10,577 nucleotides of DNA from Actinomycetota bacterium (GCA_003168295.1 PMST01000603.1:1-10577); one strand, 5' to 3'. Shown: positions 1-6,684, numbered from the stretch's first letter. Translations and numbers: made by a program. The notes: generated by a model from the letters alone, not told the origin.

Positions 1-264
1 GTCGTGCCGAGGACCTGGACCCACCTGCTCTTCGAGGCCGCGGGCCGGCCCCTGGACCCCGCGTCAGCAACTCCGGAGACCTGGCGCCAGTACGTGAGCG
101 AGGCGACCGGCCGGAAAGCGCCGGAAACGATGACCGAAGGCGGCCAGGGACACTTCGACCCAAAGGCCGACTTCGACACGGGCTACAACCCGGCCGACCC
201 GGTGGACCGGGCCATCCTGGCCACCAGGAAAGCCGTCTTCCCGCACCACGGCCTAATGCCCTGA
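1..264 (+). CDS. C-terminal part of an unrecognised protein (truncated by window edge)
   Basis: The reading frame is open from the first base and ends at a TGA at 262-264, so this is probably the 3' end of a gene that starts upstream. A GTG at position 4 exists but has no visible ribosome binding site, because the window starts there. The 87 visible residues are soluble in character, with several Trp/Phe/Tyr/His and an acidic middle (FDPKADFDTGYNPADP), and end in VFPHHGLMP. There is no membrane segment and no motif I can assign to a family. G/C-ending codons dominate, which supports real coding. It converges on the minus-strand Usp gene with only about 25 bases between the stops. No function is proposed. 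Confidence 0.6.
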   Translation, partial: VVPRTWTHLLFEAAGRPLDPASATPETWRQYVSEATGRKAPETMTEGGQGHFDPKADFDTGYNPADPVDRAILATRKAVFPHHGLMP

Positions 265-289
265 TCATGCCAGAGCCCTTCCCGGAGCG

Positions 290-730
290 TCAGCCTTGGT
301 TTTCCAGCGGGACGATGAGGACCGGGCACGGCGCGTGCTGGGCCACCTGGCCGGCCGTCGACCCCATCATCAGCCGGTTGAATCCGCCTACCCCGCGCGA
401 GCCAAGCACGATCATGTCGGCGTCGCCGCCGGCCTTGATGATCTCCTCGACCGGGAAGCCGTGCACCGCCGTGACCGTGACGGACTCCGGGTGGGGCCCC
501 TCGAGTCCGGCCAGCGCCTTGTCGGTTTCCGCCTGGACCGCCTGGCGGACCGCTTCGGTCCGTGCCGGGTCATCCGAGTAGATAGGGACGCCGCCGAAGT
601 AACCCGCGACGGCCTCGTGCACGGCGAGCACGGTCAGCGGAGCGCGGCGTAGGGCCGCTTCCTTCATCGCCCATTCCAGCGCTCGCTGGGAATGGCCGGA
701 ACCGTCAACGCCGACAATGATTCCAGGCAT
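290..730 (-). CDS. Universal stress protein, single UspA domain (ATP-binding type)
   Basis: This is a 146-residue protein of the usual length for one UspA domain. The N-terminal strand IIVGVDGSGHS carries the conserved Asp9 that contacts nucleotide. The C-terminal loop matches the ATP-binding pattern G-2x-G-9x-G-S/T (Gly110, Gly113, Gly123-Ser124), followed by the typical ending HAPCPVLIVP. This puts it with ATP-binding Usp proteins, which are cytoplasmic and linked to growth arrest and stress survival. The ATG at 728-730 is preceded on the minus strand by AAGAGG at suitable spacing. It is divergent from the DosR-type regulator and shares the intergenic region with the strong DosR-like box, so oxygen-responsive control is likely (inference). 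A candidate -10 is at 776-781. Confidence 0.93.
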   Translation of the reverse strand: MPGIIVGVDGSGHSQRALEWAMKEAALRRAPLTVLAVHEAVAGYFGGVPIYSDDPARTEAVRQAVQAETDKALAGLEGPHPESVTVTAVHGFPVEEIIKAGGDADMIVLGSRGVGGFNRLMMGSTAGQVAQHAPCPVLIVPLENQG

Positions 731-775
731 TTCCGCCTCTTGCTGCTAAACGTTCTGCCTTAACCTTCAGTTGTC

Positions 776-781
776 ACCTTA
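776..781 (-). promoter_or_regulatory. Candidate -10 element for the minus-strand usp gene
   Basis: On the minus strand this reads TAAGGT, matching the actinobacterial TANNNT -10 pattern, and would start transcription near 769-770, about 40 bases before the usp ATG. The DosR-like box centred at 833.5 would then lie near -64, a more distal position than for devR. There is no clear -35, as is common in activator-dependent promoters. Weak evidence alone. Confidence 0.35.
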
Positions 782-823
782 GGCGGGCCGGCTTCTAGCT
801 AACAGAGCCGTCCGAGCCGCTCG

Positions 824-843
824 CCAGGGACTTTGGTCCTTAC
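824..843. promoter_or_regulatory. DosR/DevR-like binding box between usp and devR
   Basis: The core GGGACTTTGGTCCT (827-840) matches the published mycobacterial DosR box core GGGACTWWAGTCCC at 12 of 14 positions and is a near-perfect inverted repeat. It lies between two divergent genes of the type the DosR regulon controls. Its centre at 833.5 is 42.5 bases upstream of the transcription start expected from the -10 at 864-869, the phase typical of DosR activation of its own gene. It may also serve the usp gene on the other side. Confidence 0.8.
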
Positions 844-863
844 CCTCGGGTAGGCGAACTGCC

Positions 864-869
864 TAGAAT
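864..869 (+). promoter_or_regulatory. -10 element of the devR promoter
   Basis: TAGAAT fits the TANNNT consensus of actinobacterial vegetative promoters. A start 7 bases downstream falls on A876, giving a 5' leader of about 56 bases before the GTG start. No normal -35 hexamer is visible; the DosR-like box covers that position, as expected for an activator-dependent promoter. Confidence 0.65.
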
Positions 870-931
870 GGACGTGATACACCCGCCCCGGCGAAAGGGG
901 CTGCCCGCGCGAGCGTCAGGAGCAAAAAACG

Positions 932-1657
932 GTGACTAACCCGGCTAACGGTTCTGCGCCCGGCGACGAGGCGACGAAGACGATCGCCGTCTTCCTCCTT
1001 GATGATCATGAGGTGGTCCGCCGGGGGGTCCGTGACCTGCTGGAGGCCGAGCCGGATATCGAGGTGGTCGGTGAGGCGGGGACGGCGGCTTCGGCGCTGG
1101 CCCGGATCCCGGCGCTGCGGCCGGATGTGGCGGTGCTTGACGTCCGGTTGCCTGATGGTGACGGGGTGTCGGTGTGCCGGGAGATCCGGTCGAAGATGCC
1201 GGAGGTGGCGTGCCTGATGCTGACCTCGTTCGGTGATGACGAGGCGCTGTTCGACGCGATCATGGCGGGCGCGGCCGGGTACGTGCTGAAGCAGATCCGG
1301 GGTACTGACCTGGTCGGGGCGGTGCGCACGGTGGCCTCGGGCCAGTCGATGCTGGATCCGCGGGCGGCCAGTCAGCTGATGGCGCGGTTGCGGGATCAGT
1401 CGGTGAAGCGGGATCCGCTGGCGGGGCTGTCCGGGCAGGAGCGGCGGATCCTGGAGCTGATCGGGGAGGGGCTGACGAACCGGCAGATCGGCGAGCGGAT
1501 GTTCCTGGCCGAGAAGACGGTGAAGAACTACGTCTCCGCGCTGTTCGCCAAGCTGGGCATGGAGCGCCGCACCCAGGCCGCCGCCTACGCCGTCCGCGTC
1601 TTCGACGACCAGCACAACGTCGCTGGCCGCGACGGGTACTCGGGCCCCGAGGACTAG
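932..1657 (+). CDS. devR: DevR/DosR-type response regulator (NarL/LuxR family)
   Basis: This 241-residue regulator has a receiver domain (about 17-135) and a LuxR-type helix-turn-helix (about 163-222). Acidic pocket Asp24/Asp25, phospho-acceptor Asp70 (in AVLDVRLPD), Thr98 and Lys120 are all present. The recognition helix [12 protein letters not shown] is identical in type to M. tuberculosis DosR. The DNA-contacting Lys179, Lys182 and Asn183 of DosR correspond to Lys195, Lys198 and Asn199 here, with the same 16-residue offset as the phospho-acceptor. It therefore should bind DosR-like boxes, several of which lie in this window. The extra 16 N-terminal residues are low in structure. The GTG start is chosen because CAGGAG (917-922) sits nine bases upstream. 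The partner kinase is encoded at 2192-3919. DosR Thr198, a PknH target, is kept (Thr214), but the Thr205 site is Val221. Confidence 0.95.
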   Translation: MTNPANGSAPGDEATKTIAVFLLDDHEVVRRGVRDLLEAEPDIEVVGEAGTAASALARIPALRPDVAVLDVRLPDGDGVSVCREIRSKMPEVACLMLTSFGDDEALFDAIMAGAAGYVLKQIRGTDLVGAVRTVASGQSMLDPRAASQLMARLRDQSVKRDPLAGLSGQERRILELIGEGLTNRQIGERMFLAEKTVKNYVSALFAKLGMERRTQAAAYAVRVFDDQHNVAGRDGYSGPED

Positions 1658-1670
1658 GGACCTTGTTCCC
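1657..1670. promoter_or_regulatory. DosR/DevR-like box upstream of the flavin-binding protein gene
   Basis: GGGACCTTGTTCCC matches the DosR core GGGACTWWAGTCCC at 11 of 14 positions and keeps the outer GGGA/TCCC inverted repeat. It begins at the last base of the devR stop codon (1655-1657). Its centre at 1663.5 is about 43 bases upstream of the likely start at 1706-1707, within a base of the spacing seen at the devR promoter. Confidence 0.6.
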
Positions 1671-1694
1671 TGTTGCCGCGCGACGGCGACCAGG

Positions 1695-1700
1695 CATTCT
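1695..1700 (+). promoter_or_regulatory. Candidate -10 element of a leaderless promoter
   Basis: CATTCT is a five-of-six-type variant of the actinobacterial -10, with A at position 2 and T at position 6. Counting seven bases downstream places the transcription start on or next to the A of the ATG at 1707. No Shine-Dalgarno sequence precedes that ATG, so a leaderless mRNA is likely. Confidence 0.45.
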
Positions 1701-1706
1701 CGTGAC

Positions 1707-2159
1707 ATGTACTCCGACGGCTCGGCCCTCGAGCAACTGTCCCGGGATGAATGCCTCCTGCTGATGGCATCGGTATCCGTCGGCCGGATCGTCTACACCC
1801 GGCGGGCGCTGCCCGCGGTCGAACTGGTCAACTTCGCGCTTCACCGCGGCGACATCATCATCAGGACCGATAGCAGCGGTAATCTCGCCGCCGCGACCCA
1901 GCATTCCGTCGTCGCGTTCGAAGCCGATCTCCTAGACGCGGGCCAGCAAGCCGGGTGGAGCGTCACCGCCATCGGACAGTCGTGGGAAGTGACCGATCCC
2001 GCCGAAATCAGCCAACTGCAGAAGATGGGCCTTGCCTCTTGGGCCCCGGGCGTGCGGGAGTACTTCATCCGGATTTCCCCGGAGATACTGAACGGCCGCC
2101 GCCTTCGCGTCTCCGACCAGCCGACGCCGGCCGATCACCCGGCGCCCGTGGCGAGCTGA
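1707..2159 (+). CDS. Pyridoxamine 5'-phosphate oxidase-like flavin-binding protein
   Basis: This 150-residue protein resembles the Pyridox_ox_2 (split-barrel flavin-binding) family. The order of signatures is LSRDECLLLMASVSVGRIVY (11-30), a P-x-V-E-L-V-N-F segment (36-43), a strand IIIRTDSSG (50-58), VVAFEADLLD (68-77), GWSVTAIGQSWEV (83-95) and a C-terminal YFIRISPEILNGRRL (119-133). Such proteins bind FMN, FAD or F420 and are reductases or flavin carriers; the substrate cannot be read from sequence. True vitamin B6 synthesis is unlikely. Proteins of this type occur in the M. tuberculosis DosR regulon. The ATG is chosen because the homology begins directly after it, and a DosR-like box with a -10 is correctly placed for a leaderless start there. 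It converges on devS with about 32 bases between the stops. Confidence 0.85.
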   Translation: MYSDGSALEQLSRDECLLLMASVSVGRIVYTRRALPAVELVNFALHRGDIIIRTDSSGNLAAATQHSVVAFEADLLDAGQQAGWSVTAIGQSWEVTDPAEISQLQKMGLASWAPGVREYFIRISPEILNGRRLRVSDQPTPADHPAPVAS

Positions 2160-2191
2160 CGGTCCGCGGCCGGTAAAGTCATCCCGCGTCG

Positions 2192-3919
2192 TTAGCTCCG
2201 GGGGACGCGCCACTCCAGCCGGGTGCCAGGCGCAGGCGCCCCCGGATGGGCCGGCTGCAGCCGCAGTTCGCCGCCGAGCTTCTCGGCCCGGCGGGCTAGG
2301 TTGCGCAGCCCGCTGCGGTGGACCTCCGCCGGGATACCGGTCCCGTCGTCGGTGACCTGGGCGGCGAGAATCCCGTCCGGGTCCACGTCCACGGTCACGT
2401 CGACCTGGCTGGCGCCCGCGTGCCTGGCCGCGTTGGACAGTGCCTCGCGCAGCGCGGCGAGCACCTGCTCGCCCAGCTCCGGGCTGATCGGCGCGGCCAG
2501 CCCCGCGCCCAGCCGCAGCGACGGGGCGAAGCCGAGCATGGGTGTCATCTCCTCGACCAGCGCGACGATGTCGCCGCGCAGATCCGGCTGGCCGGCCGAG
2601 TCGGGGGCTTGCAGCGCGAAGATGGTGGCCCGGATGTCCTTGATCGTCTCGTCCATCGCGTCCACCGCGTTGGTGATCCGGCTCGCGACCTCCGGCCTGG
2701 TGATCATCGGCATCGTGCCCTCCAGCGACATGCCGGTGGCGAATAGCCGCTGGATGACCAGGTCGTGCAGGTCACGGGCGATCCGGTCCCGGTCCTCGTA
2801 GAGCAAGACCCGTTCGGCTTCGGCGCGGGTGGCCGCGAGCTCGAGCGCGACGCCGGCCTGGGCGGCGAAGGAGGCCGCGACGTCGACCTGAGCCTGGGGG
2901 AACGCCGCGGCGCCGTGGCGGCGCCCGACGGTGAGCACGCCGCGGACGTTGCCTGGCGCGCCGAGCGGGAACAACACTGCGGGCCCGATATGGGCCATCG
3001 CGCCGCGGGCCGCCTGCGAGGCTCGTTCGTCGTCGGCGAAGTCGCCGGACGCCACCCGTTCGCCGGTGGCCAGGACGCGGCCGGACAGTGACTCTCCTAT
3101 GGGCAGCACCAGGCCCCGGGTGGCGTCGGCGCCGTCGCCGTCGGCGTAGGTGATCGTCAGCCGGCGCCCGCCGTCGTCGGGCAGGGCCAGCACGGCCAGG
3201 TCGGCGCCGGACAGTTCCCGCGCCTGCCGGGTGACGTCGGTCAGTACCTCACCGGGCGCCGAGCCGGACAGCAGCCGGGTGGTGACCTCGGCGCTGGCCT
3301 CGATCCAGCGCTGCTGCCGGCGGGCCGCCTCGTACAGCCGGGCGTTCTCGACCGCCACCGCGGCCGCCGCTCCCAGCGCGACCAGCACCGCCTCGTCGTC
3401 CTCGGTGAACTCCCCGCCGCCGCGCTTGTTGGTCAGGTACAAGTTGCCGAACACCTCGTCCCTGATCCGCACCGGGACGCCGAGGAAGCCGCTCATCGGC
3501 GGGTGTCCGTCGGGGAATCCGGACGATGCGGCGTGGGCGGCGATGTCGGCCACCCGCAGCGGCCGGGGGTCATAGAGCGGCAGGCCGAGCAGGCCGTGCC
3601 CTTCGGGCCAGTGATGGATCCGCTCGATCTCGCCGGAGCTCAGCCCGACCGGGATGAACTCGGCCAGCCGCCCGTCCTCGCCGATGACGCCAAGCGCCCC
3701 GTAGGTCGCGTCCACCAGCTCGACCGCGGTCTCCACGATCCGCCGCAGGGTGGACTCCAGGTCCAGCCCGGAGCTGATCGCGACGACCGCCTGGAGCAGG
3801 CCGCGCATCTGGTCCCTGGTCCCTAGCAGGGCCTGGATCCGCGCCTGCAGTTCACTCAGGAGCTCGTCCAGCCGAAGCTGCGGCAGAAGCTCCGGCCGGT
3901 TTCCTGCGCCTGGCTCCAC
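2192..3919 (-). CDS. devS: DevS/DosT-type haem-GAF sensor histidine kinase
   Basis: This 575-residue protein is almost the length of M. tuberculosis DosS (578) and DosT (573). The order is an N-terminal helix (10-45), GAF-A (about 52-195), GAF-B (about 215-360), a HisKA_3 dimerisation/phosphorylation helix with His385 in ARDLHDLVIQRLF, and a HATPase_c domain (about 480-573) with N-box Asn496 and G-box DDGTGIP (524-530). GAF-A keeps the haem pocket: His139 in the HPPM motif aligns with the proximal ligand His149 of DosS, Tyr161 with distal Tyr171 and Phe88 with Phe98, all at the same 10-residue offset as His385 to His395. It should sense O2, NO and CO or redox state and phosphorylate the DevR encoded nearby. 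There is no transmembrane segment, so it is cytoplasmic. The GTG start has AAGGA at good spacing on the minus strand. It lies downstream of the permease gene on the same strand, 132 bases away, so part of its transcription may come from there. Confidence 0.95.
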   Translation of the reverse strand: MEPGAGNRPELLPQLRLDELLSELQARIQALLGTRDQMRGLLQAVVAISSGLDLESTLRRIVETAVELVDATYGALGVIGEDGRLAEFIPVGLSSGEIERIHHWPEGHGLLGLPLYDPRPLRVADIAAHAASSGFPDGHPPMSGFLGVPVRIRDEVFGNLYLTNKRGGGEFTEDDEAVLVALGAAAAVAVENARLYEAARRQQRWIEASAEVTTRLLSGSAPGEVLTDVTRQARELSGADLAVLALPDDGGRRLTITYADGDGADATRGLVLPIGESLSGRVLATGERVASGDFADDERASQAARGAMAHIGPAVLFPLGAPGNVRGVLTVGRRHGAAAFPQAQVDVAASFAAQAGVALELAATRAEAERVLLYEDRDRIARDLHDLVIQRLFATGMSLEGTMPMITRPEVASRITNAVDAMDETIKDIRATIFALQAPDSAGQPDLRGDIVALVEEMTPMLGFAPSLRLGAGLAAPISPELGEQVLAALREALSNAARHAGASQVDVTVDVDPDGILAAQVTDDGTGIPAEVHRSGLRNLARRAEKLGGELRLQPAHPGAPAPGTRLEWRVPRS

Positions 3920-3953
3920 CAGCAGATCCTTCCCCGGTAACGATGCACAGATA

Positions 3954-3959
3954 AGACTA
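3954..3959 (-). promoter_or_regulatory. Candidate -10 element for devS
   Basis: On the minus strand this reads TAGTCT (TANNNT), in the only AT-rich patch of the 132-base gap between the permease and devS. It would start transcription near 3947, about 28 bases before the GTG. No convincing DosR box is found at the matching upstream position, so this promoter may be constitutive. Confidence 0.4.
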
Positions 3960-4051
3960 TCGGCCGGGCCGGCCCAAAGCCATATTCATGATGCCGAACG
4001 GGCCGTGCCGACAGCCCTCGCAACCTGAAGAAAGTGCCGGGGTCGGGCCCG

Positions 4052-6379
4052 CTACCGGAGCAGCTCGTAGCGCGGGTTGATCATCGCCGGACGACCGTCG
4101 TCCCCGGTGCCGACCATGCCCTGCAGCCGGATCCGGCAGCCCGGCTCCATCCCCGTGATGTGCGTGCGTCCGTAGAACAAGGCCGTCAGGTCACCGCTGG
4201 AGTCCGCTACGTCGCACGCCAGCACGTTGTTGCCGCCCACCGGCCGGACCTCCGCCGCGTGCAGGCGGCCCTGCACGGTGGCCTGCCTGGCTGGCCGCAG
4301 CGACCCGATCGGGTCGGTGCCTGGCGGCGGGACCGGCCACTCGTAGTCGTGCAGGCCGCCTTCGTGGGCCGCCCTGGCCCGCCTGGCGTGGATCGTCTCG
4401 ACCTTGTGCTGCACGTCGAAGGGGATGATGGTGGCGGCCGCGCTGGGGACATGGCTGACCACGCGGGCGATCCGGTCGGCGGTGTGGTCGTGCAGCAGCC
4501 GCCCGGCCAGCGGCGGGTAGCTGCGGCGGGGGAGCACGATGGTCACGTGCGTGCCGGGCGCGGCCGCCTCGCTGGCGGCCAGCCGGGCCGCGGCGTGCGC
4601 GAGCCGCCGGTCCGGGCAGTCCGCGAGCTCAAGGGCGACGCCGGTGCCGGCATCCAGCCATTGCTGCCTGAGCTTGTCCGCCCGGGTGCTGTCCAGGCTG
4701 AAGTGCACCGCGCGCAGCACCTGCGGCCGCAGGCTCTTGGCGTACCTGAGCGCGGCGATGGTGGCCAGGTCGTAGCTGTCCACCAGCAGCAGCACGACCC
4801 GGCGCGAGTAGTTCGGCGTGGGTAGCCGCAGGTCGGCCTGGCCTGGGCTATCGAGAATGGCGGCTTCGGTCCGGTACTGCCGGTTGAGCCGGATAAGCGC
4901 GTACACCAGGACCGGGAACAAGATCACGATCAGCCACGCGCCCTCGGTGAACTTCACCACCGCGAACAGCACCACGACCAGCGCCGTGTAGATCCCCCCG
5001 GCCATGTTGATGATGCGCCGGCGCCGCCAGCCCGCCTCCCGGGTCCGCCGGTGGTACTTCGCCATGCCGAACCCGGCCATGGCGAACCCGGTGAACACGC
5101 CGATAGCGTAGAACGGGATGAGCGCGTCCACGGTCGCGCCCGCCACGAGCATCAGCGACAGCGAAAGCACGGCCAGCAGGATGATCCCGTTGGAGAACAC
5201 CAGCCGGTGGCCGCGCCGGGTCAGCCAGCGAGGCAGGAACGAGTCCTCGGCGACGAAGCTGGCCAGGAACGGGAAGCCGGTGAAGCTGGTGTTGCCGCCG
5301 GTGAACAAGATCGCGGCAGTGGCGACCTGCAGCGCGAAGAACATGATCTGCCCGGCCGGGGTGGACCCGAAGACCAGCTTGGCCTCCTGCGCGATCACGG
5401 TCGGGAACCCGGCGGTGTAGGGGGTGGCGTGCGTGACGTGCGCGAGCCAGGAGATCCCCGCGATCAGTACCGCGACGATCGATCCCTGCATGGCCAGGAT
5501 CTGCCGGGCGTTCCGCCCCTCTGGCGGGCGCAGCGCGCTGACCGCGTTGGACACCGCCTCGATCCCGGTCAGCGACGAGCCGCCGTTGGCGAAGGCCCGC
5601 GCCATGATGTAGATGGCGCCAAAAGCGATCAGCCCCGAATGCGACCCGATGCTCACCGTTCCGGCCCCGGTCGTCACGTGCGGCAGGCCGCCGGTCAGCT
5701 CGCGGGTCACGCCGGTGACGATCATCAGGACCACCGAGCCGGCGAAGAGGTAGGTCGGCAAGGCGAAGATGCGGCCGGCCTCCCGCAGGCCGCGCAGGTT
5801 GCCCAGGCACATGAGGCAGATCGCGACGAGGGAGATGACCAGCAGGATCTTGGGCCCGATGACCGGAATCCGGGACAGCGCCGGGAACGCGGACACGATC
5901 GCGGCGCTGCCCGCGGCCGTCTGCACCGCGACCGTGACCACGTAGTCGATCAGCAGCGCGACCGCGGCCACCTGGGCGACCCGCGGGCCGAAGTTCTCCC
6001 GCGCCACCACGTACGAGCCGCCCGCCCGGGTGTACACCGAGACCACCTCGCGGTAGGACAGCACCACCAGGAACACGCCCAACAACACCAGCAAGGTCAT
6101 CGGCAGCACCAGCGTGAACGCCGCCATGCCGAAGAACGGCAGCAGCGCGTAGAGGATCTCCTCGGTGCCGTAGGCCGCCGACGAAAGCCCGTCGCAGGAC
6201 AGCACGCCCAGCGCCAGCGGCCGGGACAGCCGCTGCTCCTGCAGCTGCTCGGTCACCAGCGGCGGGCCGAGCACCCTGCGCTTGACCCCATACCAGAATC
6301 CTTCCGGCAGCTCAGCGTCCCGATGCAGTGGCGCCCCGGCTTCCGCACCGGCCCGCCCGGCTGCCTCCACCGCCACCAT
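4052..6379 (-). CDS. APC-superfamily permease (KUP/KimA-like) with Usp-like and OB-fold C-terminal domains
   Basis: This is a 775-residue membrane protein. A cytoplasmic N-terminus (1-52) is followed by about twelve hydrophobic helices (about 54-498), a soluble Usp-like domain (about 525-655) and an OB-fold-like domain (about 700-773). The first helix has CDGLSSAAYGTEE; Asp63 and Tyr70 have the same spacing as K+-site residues Asp36 and Tyr43 reported for Bacillus KimA. The soluble part has KimA-like YAKSL (546-550) and LLHDHTADRI (628-637). The tail (VQGRLHAAEV, DLTALFYGR, INPRYELL) resembles small actinobacterial OB-fold proteins, which are normally separate. K+ uptake is a plausible role, but other APC substrates such as amino acids are not excluded. 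The ATG has a strong GGGAGGA four bases upstream. It is divergent from the BON-like ORF/usp genes across a DosR-like box. Confidence 0.88.
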   Translation of the reverse strand: MVAVEAAGRAGAEAGAPLHRDAELPEGFWYGVKRRVLGPPLVTEQLQEQRLSRPLALGVLSCDGLSSAAYGTEEILYALLPFFGMAAFTLVLPMTLLVLLGVFLVVLSYREVVSVYTRAGGSYVVARENFGPRVAQVAAVALLIDYVVTVAVQTAAGSAAIVSAFPALSRIPVIGPKILLVISLVAICLMCLGNLRGLREAGRIFALPTYLFAGSVVLMIVTGVTRELTGGLPHVTTGAGTVSIGSHSGLIAFGAIYIMARAFANGGSSLTGIEAVSNAVSALRPPEGRNARQILAMQGSIVAVLIAGISWLAHVTHATPYTAGFPTVIAQEAKLVFGSTPAGQIMFFALQVATAAILFTGGNTSFTGFPFLASFVAEDSFLPRWLTRRGHRLVFSNGIILLAVLSLSLMLVAGATVDALIPFYAIGVFTGFAMAGFGMAKYHRRTREAGWRRRRIINMAGGIYTALVVVLFAVVKFTEGAWLIVILFPVLVYALIRLNRQYRTEAAILDSPGQADLRLPTPNYSRRVVLLLVDSYDLATIAALRYAKSLRPQVLRAVHFSLDSTRADKLRQQWLDAGTGVALELADCPDRRLAHAAARLAASEAAAPGTHVTIVLPRRSYPPLAGRLLHDHTADRIARVVSHVPSAAATIIPFDVQHKVETIHARRARAAHEGGLHDYEWPVPPPGTDPIGSLRPARQATVQGRLHAAEVRPVGGNNVLACDVADSSGDLTALFYGRTHITGMEPGCRIRLQGMVGTGDDGRPAMINPRYELLR

Positions 6380-6383
6380 CTGG

Positions 6384-6390
6384 TCCTCCC
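6384..6390 (-). promoter_or_regulatory. Strong ribosome binding site of the permease gene
   Basis: Reads GGGAGGA on the minus strand, four bases before the ATG at 6377-6379. It fixes the start of the permease, whose N-terminal 50 residues are poorly conserved and would not decide it alone. Confidence 0.7.
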
Positions 6391-6490
6391 TGGGCTACGA
6401 TCCTGCCCGTCAGGGTTGTCAGCGCGGGCGATGGTTCAAGAAAACCGCCGCCCGCGGGCTGCGGCCAGGGCCGAAGAGTGGCCAAGGTGA

Positions 6491-6504
6491 GGGACCTTTG
6501 GCCT
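6491..6504. promoter_or_regulatory. DosR/DevR-like box between permease and BON-like ORF/usp
   Basis: GGGACCTTTGGCCT matches the GGGACTWWAGTCCC core at 10 of 14 positions and also resembles the GGGACTT-N-GGCCC form described for weaker mycobacterial sites. It is 29 bases upstream of the ATG at 6520 and about 112 bases upstream of the permease ATG on the other strand. The spacing to a possible -10 (TTATGT, 6518-6523) would be near -33 and is not ideal, so the call is weaker than for the devR box. Confidence 0.5.
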
Positions 6505-6519
6505 GCCACCAAGTGAGTT

Positions 6520-6684
6520 ATGTCTCTTTCGGCGCCCGCGGACGCCGCCGAACCTGAAGTCATGACGCACACATACGTGAAAGGCATCCTCGGCACGAAC
6601 ATCGCCGACCAGGTCCAGCGCCTTGAAGGCGTGGTCGCGGTCCGCGACCGTTTCACTTATCCGGCGCCCGCCAGGGTCCACTAA
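6520..6684 (+). CDS. Small BON-domain-like protein, 54 residues
   Basis: An ATG at 6520 opens a 54-residue frame ending with TAA at 6682-6684. An in-frame ATG at 6562 would give 40 residues. Neither start has a good Shine-Dalgarno sequence. The C-terminal half, ADQVQRLEGVVAVRDRFTYP, is the pattern that closes BON domains (a helix, then a GVV-V-R-x-TY strand), as found at the end of CBS-BON proteins in actinobacteria. The usual first BON strand is only vaguely present. It may be a shortened BON protein, a remnant of a CBS-BON gene, or a leader peptide. Its stop codon lies inside the ribosome binding site of the downstream tandem Usp gene, so translation of the two is probably coupled. It follows a DosR-like box. 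Confidence 0.55.
   Translation: MSLSAPADAAEPEVMTHTYVKGILGTNIADQVQRLEGVVAVRDRFTYPAPARVH

Noticed and set aside
863..1708. Long open frame (281 codons) on the minus strand opposite devR
   Set aside because: It is antisense to a clear response regulator, rich in Arg/His/Pro as expected from the complement of GC-rich coding sequence, and has no family motif.
2160..2191. Possible shared terminator between the convergent flavin-protein gene and devS
   Set aside because: Only a short GC-rich self-complementary stretch is present, without a convincing stem-loop or T tract on either strand.
3810..3835. Repeated TGGTCCC with AGCAGGG inside the 5' part of devS
   Set aside because: It lies inside conserved coding sequence, is not close to the DosR core, and no promoter is visible next to it.
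3961..3981. GGGCCGGCCC palindrome and GGCCCAAAGCC between permease and devS, as terminator or DosR box
   Set aside because: The palindrome has no loop and no following T run, and the second element lacks the GGGAC half-site and the right spacing to the devS -10.
5051..6490. Long open frame (479 codons) on the plus strand opposite the permease
   Set aside because: Its product is a low-complexity Arg/Gly/His/Gln-rich shadow of the membrane protein gene; the minus-strand frame has helices, motifs and a strong ribosome binding site.
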